DNA from: Callaeas wilsoni
Taxonomy: Eukaryota > Chordata > Aves > Passeriformes > Callaeidae
Assembly (NCBI GenBank): GCA_013398955.1
Contig: VWPU01011870.1
Coordinates: forward strand, 1 to 64,000
DNA: 64,000 nucleotides
Direction of reading: 5' to 3'
Shown: one piece after another, positions 53,169 to 62,149 of the stretch
Layout of the letters: each line of letters starts with the position of its first letter
Numbering within the stretch: position 1 is the first letter of the stretch
The notes under the pieces: generated by a model
Told to the model about the DNA's origin: nothing
Databases searched by the model: none
Seen by the model: only the letters and a program-made list of their open reading frames with translations
Program-made: the position numbers and the translations under genes

Positions 53169-53234
53169 TTTTTATTTTTATTTTTATTTTTATTTTTATT
53201 TTTATTTTTATTTTTATTTTTATTTTTATTTTTA
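53169..53234. repeat. (TTTTTA)11 hexanucleotide array
   Basis: Eleven perfect, uninterrupted TTTTTA units; the A residues fall every 6 bp from 53174 to 53234. On the minus strand the array reads as a run of alternating Ile-Lys codons, which extends a 117-codon frame (53164-53517) with no meaning as a protein. Perfect units suggest recent expansion and probable length polymorphism. Confidence 0.95.
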
Positions 53235-54655
53235 TATACCAAAGCAATATGAATATCCCCCAACTAATTGGCTGCTGGTAAGGGAGATTAACTGAGGCTA
53301 TGTAAATTATTGAAGCCACAAACTGCTTGTGGAGCCTCCTTGCTGTCCTGGGTGGGGCCGGGGGGATCAGCTGGCTGTCCCCGGTGGGCTGAGCTGGAGC
53401 AAGGTTAAGCAAGCACCCCCATCTCGTGTCTGCAGCTATCAGACACCTTTGCTGACTCGCTGGCGCCAAGAAGTCAGGCACCACCCTCCACCCTCGGAGA
53501 GGCACAGGAGGTTGCAAATGGTGAATTTAATACCGCAGCAGGAGGTGCCATTTACAGTCCCAAAGGATAAGTCTCCCCCTCTTCTCTTTCATGCTCATAT
53601 AAACAAATGGAGGCTGATGCAATTTTGAATCCCGTTGGCTTGTTTTGTTTTTAAATATGTAATTTCCTCCTTATTTTAGCATCTAGGCAGGGTAAAATTA
53701 AAGGATTTTTGTACACATGACTGATGGTTAAACTGCAATGAGGATTTGTGTTTTATGAATCCATTAAAGCATTGGCAAATACAAGCAAGAAAAGAAAAAA
53801 CTACCAGTAAAAATACTTATTAGTAATATGCAATTTAAAAGAAAAGGAGATTAAGATGCCTGCACAACCAAGCCTTATACAGAGTATTCTTTATCTTAGT
53901 TTAAAAGACAAACAAAATTTACTGCAGAAAAGACTATCAAATATTTGTATAATACTTGCCTGCTTTGCTCCATCTATTGTGACATATTCATTTTTAGAAC
54001 AATGTCTTTAAAAGGTTAAAAGATTGTAATATTTTCATTTTTTAAAAGTTACATATTACCAGGCACTGTTTGAAAGACTAAAATAATATCAAGTGAAAAC
54101 CATTGCCTTATCAATTCAATCCACTCCTTTTGGATGTTGCTAGAACAATGCAAGAAAACATCTTTTGTATGATCAAAAATTTTTTTAAAATAATTACAGT
54201 CTATATTGGAAAGATGTTTCAAATCAATATTATTACAGAGGGTGTTTGAGATTAATGCATTAATTAATTAATTGGAAAAATGCAAGGCAAGGGAAACACG
54301 CAGCTTCTAAAAATAGACATAAAGAACAAAAAATTATTGCATCTGAGGAGAAGACTGACATGTTCTCAGAGGATCCAAGGACCACATCCATTCCTCAGTC
54401 CAGCTCCCTACATAACGTGGGCCAGGGGAGTCCACTTAGTGGCTTCTGAGTCATACCTGGTCACGTGAGGTTGGACAATCCCATCACTTTTAGAAGGGCA
54501 CCAATCTTTCTAATTAGAGAATCTATTTTGTTTCCCGGCAAACTCTTGCAGTCATCTGGTTACTCTCACTGTTGAAATAAATGGGGCAGCGGAGGCGAAA
54601 GAGCCTTGGCAGCTGTCAGTGACAGGGTAGATGGCAGAAATGGGAAAGGAGAGAG
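53235..54655. other. Noncoding DNA, no recognised element
   Basis: A GC-rich patch at about 53330-53510 contains closely spaced G-runs (53350-53365) and several CpGs. The rest is AT-rich. The palindrome ATTAATGCATTAAT occurs at 54251-54264, followed by TTAATTAATTAATT. No gene recognised. Confidence 0.55.
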
Positions 54656-54713
54656 ATCACAGAATACTTCAAATTGGAAGGGACCCATAAGGATCATTGA
54701 GTTCAACTCCCAA
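54656..54713 (-). repeat. CR1 LINE 3' end, truncated
   Basis: ATCACAGAATACTTCAAATT, GGAAGGGACCCATAAGGATC and ATTGAGTTCAACTCC are the reverse complement of a CR1 3' terminus. The variant (AATACT…GGGACCCA.AAGGATCATTGAGT) differs from the copy at 49.9 kb and points to another CR1 subfamily. Only about 58 bp is recognisable. The far boundary is uncertain. Confidence 0.75.
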
Positions 54714-54840
54714 GAGGCCAAAAATACATCTAGAATTAGTAGACCAGAGGAGTGGGCCAGCACATTAACAGGAAACATCGAGCATTTCCCTTGTCAGCAT
54801 AAATATCTGAGACATTTCAGAAATGTCACGAAATTACATG

Positions 54841-55290
54841 GTCCGTGCCAGGCCGCGGGCTCCCGCTCCACGTTGTATTGCAGCACAGCCACCAGCATGG
54901 GTGGGGTTGATCAGCTCAGCCTCCAGGATGGCACAGGGCCCCGACGGCAGCTCCTGCAGGAGGCAGAAAATGGGATCGGGCACCGTACGGATAACAGACC
55001 CAGGGCTGCGCGCTCCGCACGCAGGCAGGCAAACAGTAAATAATTAACTACTACATCGATTCAAATGAGGACGAAGGGAGAATCTGAGGACACAAGAAAT
55101 GTTTTGCTCTCCTATCTCGCACACAAACTTCCCAGTGGAGGCGAGGGCAGCGGTGGAGGCACGCAGCCTCCCAGGCAGCCCCGCGCTGCTCCGCGCACGC
55201 ACCTTGGGCTCAGGCTGCATCCGCAGGCTCCCAGCCAGCTACAGCCTCATTACCTTCACAGCCCCCATCTACACCAAAGCCACGCCAAGC
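54841..55290. other. CpG-island-like block
   Basis: I count 27 CpGs in 450 bp, by far the densest in the window. Clusters include GCCGCGGGCTCCCGC, CACCGTACGG, GCTGCGCGCTCCGCACGC and CCCCGCGCTGCTCCGCGCAC. The block begins about 130 bp beyond a CR1 end and is bounded by AT-rich DNA. Frames through it (145 codons from 54606, 80 codons from 55065) run through the CR1 or overlap in two phases and have no recognisable domain. It could be an orphan CpG island, an alternative promoter or first exon, or an unrecognised GC-rich repeat. Confidence 0.45.
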
Positions 55291-56410
55291 CTTCTCCCTA
55301 CCCATGAAAGGCAAATTTAACTCTGGGGGTTTTTTTATTTTTTTGTCCACAGTTAAAATGCAAGATTCATCTCTGCTTCCTTATTAGTATAAGGAAAGAA
55401 GGCCTGCGTTTGACTGTCTGACACATCACAAAAACATGGAACATTCATTAAAGATTTATGGCAACATCAAACATTCTGCTTTACTTTCAATTTTGTCACA
55501 TAATCCCAATAAAACAGTGATTTAGCTGTATATGTTAAAGTTATTTGTCAGTGCTGAGTCCTTCCTGTATCACTGCTGACACACAAATACATAAGCCAGT
55601 GAAGTCAGCCTCCATGGGGTCTGCCTCTTTTGGGAGCGTTTTAAGGATGCTTCTTCTGCAGGAGTATGTTCAGACTGGGCTCTATATTATTTAAGCTTTC
55701 CAGGAAAAAAAAAAAGAAAAAACCCTCTTAAGTAATGCATTAGTGTTATTCTTATCTAGGGAAGGCTTGTGGGACTAAGTGAAAAGATAAAGGAAATAAC
55801 AGAGACATGTAGCAGTGCTAATGTTAATATTTGATTAGAAATATTCCAAACAAGATGTCAAGACAAATTCAGCTCTCGTTATCAACACACACCCAGCTTG
55901 TTGAGGATGAAGTAGTGTGTTCAGAGGTACAGTTTAGAACTTAAATTATTTGAAATTAGTTTGGGTTCATAAAATGAAGATCAAGTTTTAAAAAAACCAA
56001 ACAAACAAAACAATACCCTAACCCTTCTAATGTAATGCTCAGAATTAATTAGCAGGGACAAGAACTACTGGAATCAAATTCATACCTGTTCTTCTATTAT
56101 TACATGTTGCTTAATTTAGAACGACACTGTGTGCAACATCAAACCACTTGACTTCGTCTTCCCAAAGCCTTAAATTAAATAATGTAAGTGTCTAAAGTCC
56201 TCATACTTAACGCATTTTCAATTCTCTCTTTGACCACAGCTGCCACAGGCATAATCTCCTGAATTCAAGTGGCATGACAGCACTATCCTCTGCTACACCT
56301 TTGTCAGTTCACTCCCCCCTTCATACAGTTTCATGTATTCCATTGTTAATTGTAAATGTTTCTATACAGGACTTATCTACTGCAGCAAGGAAGAAAACAA
56401 TCTAAAAAAA
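55291..56410. other. Noncoding DNA, no recognised element
   Basis: AT-rich unique sequence with A-rich runs (about 55706-55722) and a short AAAC run (about 55990-56010). No gene recognised. Confidence 0.55.
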
Positions 56411-56471
56411 CAACCTGCCTCAGGTTGTAAGTCACCGTGATGGTGCCAATATTGTCATTGTCGACAATGAC
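56411..56471. repeat. Cluster of three inverted repeats, incl. perfect 18-bp palindrome
   Basis: Three dyads lie in 61 bp. CAACCTG-CCT-CAGGTTG (56411-56427) has perfect 7-bp arms. CACC-GTGAT-GGTG (56433-56445) has 4-bp arms. GTCATTGTCGACAATGAC (56454-56471) is a perfect 18-bp palindrome with no loop. The last contains two inverted ATTGT/ACAAT words, the SOX-family core, and runs into TGACGT, a CRE half-site. CAGGTTG is an E-box-like word. Factor binding is inference. Confidence 0.75.
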
Positions 56472-59100
56472 GTGCAAGGAGAAGATGGAGAAAGAAAGGC
56501 ACACAATTAAGTCTAAGCTGATGGCATGATACCCAGAAGCAATTGTCAGAGAGAGAAACAAGCAGATGGAATTGGATGCAGAGCAGTCAGGAGCAGAGAA
56601 ATAGAGCTGTGTCTCAGTTGGGTAAGGATAGCAGGTGAAATGATACAACTGGACAACATCATCTGGAGAGAAAGCTGGCAAAATTTCAAAATGGTAAAAT
56701 AAATAAAACAGAAAAATGGAAAAAAGAGGGAACTAAGGAAGTAAAGAGTTGCTAAGTAGGGATGGGGAAAGCATGGAGTAAGTGCTAAGGGAAGTTGGAA
56801 TGTTGAGAAGACTTAAGAACTAAGCAGAAATATCAAGAAGGCTGGATATGGCAATCTGGCCAAGAAACCATTGCTTGAGACTTGGTACAAGCCCACCAGA
56901 ACTCAACCCTGAGCCAGGATGTAACTGCAGAAGAGAAATCCACAGCAGTTCCTGACTGTGCTGTGGCCTTCTCAAAACACACTTTGGTGGGACTTAGGTT
57001 ACTGGGTATATCAGGATTCACCTGTTCTCTCTGGCTGAACTCCCCCATTATTACATGACTGAAATAATTGTTTTCTGCATGGTAGTTCTGTACAGATTAG
57101 GAGGGGAGGCAGTACTGGAGCCAAATAAAGGTATGAGATGTGTGAAAGCATTTCAAGAGAATGGTTAAGGATACATTTCTTGATGATGGGCACAGAAGTC
57201 AGCAGCAGCCAGAAATGGGGAAGAGGGGGAAGGAAAGACACACTCAAGGCAGTGGGCAGAAGGGCTGGAGAGAATTGTCAGGAGCATCCAACATGGACAA
57301 GGAGCACTGGGGGCTTCGGCCATGTTACTGTGCATCTGTTAGAATTACCTAGGTAGCCCCCTTTTACCATTTCCCCCCCTTTTTATAGATATTTCCTGTG
57401 CTCTTTAAGATATCTTTCATAGAAATTATGATTACTGTTATTTCAGGTATCTGCCTCTATTTCAAGATGCCTGCATGCATCTTAGCTCCTCTGTCAAAGG
57501 TGTTTCACAGCAGACTTAAGGAAAAAGAAAGAGATTAGAAGTGGGAATCAAAAGCCACCATAACTAATAAAGCTTACTTAATTAGACAGCATACAATTAT
57601 TTTATGATCCATGATGTTTTCCTGCAATAATTCGGTCACTGGAACAAAGTACATGTTAGATTTTTTTCTTTCCACAAGAAATCGCCTCTTCCATAATGTT
57701 TAAAAAGCATTATGACCCAACCAGTAATAGATGAATTTGATGAACATGGGCTTTCAAATACAGCTGCACAGGAATCCATAAACTACAGAATGGTTTGTGA
57801 TGTATTTACTTCAGCTTGCTTCAAAGCAAGACTAGTCTTTCTTAAAAAAGGAAAAAAAACCCACAACAAAGAACTGACCTTGATTTTGCTGAAGGAAATC
57901 ATTGACAAGATTTTGTGGGGGAAAAGATAGACTGGTAAAATACAAAATCTTTTTATATAAAGACATGTCAAGTTACATCAAGAATAGTTTTGGACTATGC
58001 AACTGTATTTTGTCTCAGGCATTTGCTAAACTTAACAAGCTGAAATAGACAACAGTAGAGTTGTTAAGATTTATTTCTTATTTTCTTCAAAACGTCTGTG
58101 TTTGTTTCTGAGCAAGAGGATGATTTTCCCATCCTGAGAAACAGTGAAAGAGACAGTATTTTTCAGTGTAAGCTGGGAGATGGAAATTAATGAAAGATAC
58201 TTGTAAATCATTCATCAGCCTTGGCAGTGCCAGGCATTTTGCATTTCAATACCTCCATGGTTCTAAGAACAGCATAAGGTCAGTTTATAGACATCAGACT
58301 ATTTCCCCATCAAATGTATCACGGATTTACCAGGAGAAGGATATTCACCCCTTCCATCTCCTGATTAGGGAAGAGCCGACCATTGTAGCAGTTCTCCTCT
58401 GAAGAGTTCCTGGCATGCTGACAGACTTTTTTCCCAGCACTATTGCATCCTAATGAGCAAGACTCCAGCCTGCTCTAAGAGCTGTTTCTCTCGCTTACCA
58501 CAAGGTTTTGTGCACATGTATGTGACTCTTCTGAGAATAAATTGTGAACACTGTGTTTTCCATGTACAAGTATTTCTTTTTTGAGGCACTGCATCTCCTC
58601 ATTGAAGACATTCAGCTTCTTCCTAAGGCAGCGGGACAGTGGTTGTCACATTATGTTTCAATCTCAGATGACAGCATATTTTTCAAGTGTCCCTGCATTT
58701 ACCTCAAAGTTTCCTCTCTCTTGACAAAGTTGCTCCTAAACAAGCCAGAAATTGTGAGCTAGGAGATGATACCTCCTTTCTAAAGCCCTTAGCAGGTCTT
58801 TGCTTTTCTCTGATCATTTTTCCTTTTCCTTCTTTCGTAAAACCTCATGCCGCTTGCCAATATCAACATTTAGAAAGTGTAAATTAATTATTTAATTTTT
58901 TTAAAAAGCACATCTGTTTCGGTAGAATTACAACAAAAATGTGAAGAAGCAGAAATACTTCTCGTTCAGCTACTAGCACTGTGGTAGGAGTCTGAGGGCT
59001 CACTTATCTGAGTTACAGCATATTCCATAAACATGATTGTGCCCTAATGATACCACTGATACCACTGTCCTTTAGCGAAGCCCTGGGGCCACGCAGAGTG
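56472..59100. other. Noncoding DNA, no recognised element
   Basis: Purine-rich at about 56470-56830, otherwise mixed. No gene or interspersed repeat recognised. Confidence 0.55.
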
Positions 59101-59117
59101 TTCAATGCCGTGGACAG
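59101..59117 (+). promoter_or_regulatory. RE1/NRSE-like motif (degenerate)
   Basis: TTCAATGCCGTGGACAG agrees with the 17-bp REST consensus NTYAGMRCCNNRGMSAG (from memory) at all positions but the fifth and sixth. REST silences neuronal genes outside neurons. Two mismatches at informative positions make this weak. Confidence 0.22.
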
Positions 59118-59141
59118 CAGCTCATGTTTTGCACGCTGCCT

Positions 59142-59159
59142 AAGGCCTAAATAGGCCTT
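59142..59159. promoter_or_regulatory. Palindromic CArG box (SRF-type site)
   Basis: AAGGCCTAAATAGGCCTT has perfect 8-bp inverted arms (AAGGCCTA/TAGGCCTT) around AA. Its centre, CCTAAATAGG (59146-59155), is an exact CC(A/T)6GG CArG box, the serum response factor site. MADS-box factors bind as dimers, and here the dyad extends past the core on both sides. It lies 24 bp past the RE1-like motif. No promoter is recognisable, so an enhancer site is the likeliest function if any. Confidence 0.4.
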
Positions 59160-60307
59160 TCATATACAGGCCAGATGTTCACTCTTTCTTAGGCCAGCTT
59201 AAGGCTAGAACAAACCTTTTCAACCAGGGTTTATCAGAGTTTCTAAATTACATGCTGGGAAGAAATTTAATTGGTTTAATTAAGAAAGTTTATTTCATGG
59301 TAATTCAGTTTTGTTATGCTGCAAGACTTAATGTGTCCTCTGATAGGAGTGATTTGTTATAAATATTCATAGCAATCCTCTTCTCATCCAAGCCAAAAAA
59401 AATATATATTCAAGTAGAAAGTTGCAAATTAAAAAAAGAGTACTTTCTATATTCTGGAACATGATTGACCAAATCTCCTCACAGTAGAATCTATGCCTAT
59501 TTAAGTCAGGGTAATTGTCATCTCTCTGTATAAATCACACAGTGCTCACAGATTCTCTCTGTTTCCAACAGAAATGTCAAAGGCAACAAGGTCACATCCT
59601 GACTGCTTTTTTCCCCAGGAAGTTTTAGTCATTATTTTTCTTGACCAATTGGTGTGTATTGCTGAGATTTGGGGGTTTGTTTTGGATGTGGTGGGGTTTT
59701 TTTCCAAAAGCCATCATAAGAAACAAAACATTTTATGTAATATTCAATACAAATACCATAAAGCTGATTTATTGTGTTTTGAAGTGAGCCCTGCCTGACT
59801 GAGAGGCCTGCCAATGCACGCTGCAGAACCACACACCCAGGGGTAGAAAGGCAGTGTACTCTAGAGGCCCTGCTACCTGTGGAGGTCATGACTTCATCCT
59901 TCACACTGAACAGACACCATGACTTAGCTAAATATCCAAATTCTCAGACATCAGTCACTACCATAATGGGCCTGCAGGTCAGGCAAGACAACAGGAGGAA
60001 AACTGATGTTGATTCAGCTGGGTTCTTCTGAGGCTCAGGCATCCTTCACACTTCTCTCTTTGCCCCTCACCGCCAATCACTACCGCAGTGAGGAGGCTGC
60101 AAGGAACGTTCATGCGTTGGATGCAGAGCTCTCCAGCTGCAGAGAAGATCCACACTTCAATAGTGGGTTCACTCTCTCAGCAGCAAATTTAGTGCAGGCA
60201 AATGGTGCCCAGGGACGGCGCTGATGTCCCCTGCCCACGTACCCCTGACACCACCACTGCTGCCGAGTTGGTCCCATCACTGAGTCCCCAAACCTACCAA
60301 ATCACAA
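59160..60307. other. Noncoding DNA, no recognised element
   Basis: No gene recognised. A GC-richer patch near 60190-60290 directly precedes the ERV-derived segment and shows nothing I can assign. Confidence 0.5.
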
Positions 60308-61015
60308 TGAGGCAACAGCTTGGCCTTGTAAATCAAAATTAGAGGGAAGTCTGCAAGAATATATGTTGGGGAAGATGAAACAGGAAAGCCTTATAAATAT
60401 GATTGCCTGGCAAAAGAGGCTGAGAATACGGAAACTATAAGTGAGATTGAAATGCAAGCAAGCTTTGAGATACCAAGCCTTAGTTACTGAACAACTGGAA
60501 CACAATGGTATGGCCGGCAGAAGGTAATCCCCTCTCTGATTGAACAATACCCTCTGCTTGCAGACAGCTCCAAGGGTCAGAGCAGACCCTGCTGGCTTGG
60601 CAGCAGGGGTCCAATGAGTAGTTTCTAAAGCTTAAAATGTAACGCAACATGGGAATGTAACAATTCTTATAGGCTGTATGTAAATACTATAGGATTTGTA
60701 TCTTGTACTAGATTGGTTAGTGGAAATTAGAATATTCAACACAGAAGAAGATTTATTGTATTGTAAACGAGAACCTCGCTCTCTTTTCTCTCTTTTTACT
60801 ACTTCCACTACTTCTCCTACTTCTTCTTGCCCTTACTGTCTCTTGCTCTTACCTTTGCTTCTCTTGCTCTCTTACTTTTCTGGCCTGCTTCGAGCTGCAG
60901 CTGGCAGCTCCAAGCAGGGCCACTGTACCCACGCCCTTCATAAATAAACTACACACTCTAAGACCCAACCACAGAGATGTCTCGTCTATAGCCGTCCCGA
61001 CCATACAAACCAACC
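60308..61015 (+). mobile_element. ERV-derived segment with probable LTR
   Basis: The 3' half (about 60638-61012) has LTR architecture. It begins TGTAACGCAACATG, passes through an A/T-rich part with TTTATTGTATTGTAAA, then a long pyrimidine-rich stretch (about 60776-60895). An AATAAA signal follows at 60943-60948, and the end is GCCGTCCCGACC then ATACAAACCA. The wording resembles songbird ERV LTRs as I remember them. The preceding 330 bp also looks like part of the same retroviral family, either a longer LTR or the 3' end of the internal region. No gag, pol or env domain is identifiable, so this is a solo LTR or a truncated remnant with no coding capacity. I could not find a convincing target-site duplication, so both ends are approximate. 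Confidence 0.65.
60943..60948 (+). promoter_or_regulatory. AATAAA polyadenylation signal in LTR
   Basis: The hexamer lies about 65 bp before the proposed LTR end and just after the pyrimidine-rich part. This is the usual place for the signal that ends retroviral transcripts at the R/U5 boundary. Confidence 0.55.
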
Positions 61016-61391
61016 AAGAAGATCCCACAAATATAGAGCAGCTATCATAGGAGAAATCCCTCAGCCCTTGTTACTGCCTTTGTAAGATTTTCTGTTACAC
61101 AAATCCGTCAATGCCACAGACAGGATTCTGGCTCCGTGTTTTTGCTGCTGTTCAAACACAGGTAGAAAGAGCATTTCCCAAATGAACAGCTAATCTCAAA
61201 GAACACAAGAAAAAGTAGGGAGAAAGAGACACGCCAGAGTGTTATACACTGAAGAGATGGCAAATATTTTTGATTAGAGCAACCCAAGGTTCTCAGCTCT
61301 TAATATGTTGAACTCTATTTACTAGTGGTTTTTCATTTAAAAAACCCCAACCCAACAACTAAGTAGTAATCAAGGCTTTCCAAAAACTTTA
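61016..61391. other. Noncoding DNA, no recognised element
   Basis: Unique sequence between the ERV-derived segment and a MIR. Nothing recognised. Confidence 0.5.
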
Positions 61392-61465
61392 TTTGCCAGT
61401 CACAGCATGACTCTGAAAGTCATTTAATTTTTGGGTCTCAGTTTGGCCCTAAGATAGAAGACATT
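61392..61465 (+). repeat. MIR-type SINE relic
   Basis: TTTGCCAGTCACAGCATGAC, CTGAAAGTCATTTAATTTTT and GGGTCTCAGTTTGG follow the MIR core order (CTGCCACTTACTAGCTGTGTGACC, GGGCAAGTCACTTAACCTCT, GTGCCTCAGTTTCC). About 75 bp is alignable by eye and the copy is old. The spacing is preserved, which supports the call. Confidence 0.58.
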
Positions 61466-62128
61466 TTTACACATATTATGCAGATTTGCATGATTTCCTC
61501 AAGGCTTTGTAAAACTGCAGCTCTCAGATATGAAAAAAGCACACAGGTACATTTTCAAATATTTCTTTTCAAATACTTATATGTTTCTGGCAAGTTAAGC
61601 AATGAAAAATACCAGGATTATTTACTAGGATCCACAGCGGTACCTGAAGTCAGGAGTTACACTGAACAGACAAAAATAGAATACTTTTTGTGCTCCAAGT
61701 CTGTTTTGCCTTGTGTGATTTGCAGCAGACCAAGCACAACTCCTGATTCTGTATCTGAGGTGGGGGCTAATGTAGTATCAGACAACACGAAAAGACCCTT
61801 GAACACATGTTAATATATTTTAATATGACTTCTCACATTAAAAAAAAAAAAAATGAAAGAATGATCTGTAAGAATTTCAGCACAGTATCTACAAAAGGGT
61901 TATTTTTGATATCCGTCAGTTAAAACACCTTCATAGGAAAGGTCCTGAGCTGCCCTCACTCATATGTATGGCTCAGAGAGACTCAGAATGAAGAGCAAGA
62001 ACAATTGTATTTTAAAGGATGTGTGAGTTCCTTTCTTCTCTGTTAATACTGCACTGTGTAGAACAGTTTATCACCCAGTTCCTACAAAAGCTGCAGTGCT
62101 TTCAGATATTCATGCCAAAATAAAACCC
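61466..62128. other. Noncoding DNA with poly(A) run
   Basis: No gene recognised. A run of 14 A lies at 61840-61853. No AATAAA lies just before it and no retrocopy is recognisable. Confidence 0.55.
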
Positions 62129-62149
62129 CAAACAAACAAACAAACAAAC
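62129..62149. repeat. (CAAA)5 microsatellite
   Basis: Five CAAA units followed by further A/C-rich sequence to about 62165. Confidence 0.85.

Noticed and set aside
53350..53365. Second G-quadruplex candidate
   Set aside because: Only three separate G-runs lie close together; a fourth requires splitting a run of six or a long loop.
54606..55043. 145-codon plus-strand frame, the longest of the window
   Set aside because: It runs through a CR1 3' end and then a CpG-rich block, shows no domain, and overlaps another frame in a second phase. Composition explains it.
60194..60220. TGGTGCCCAGGGACGG as a retroviral primer-binding site
   Set aside because: It lies upstream of the proposed LTR rather than just downstream of one, and does not clearly match a tRNA 3' end.
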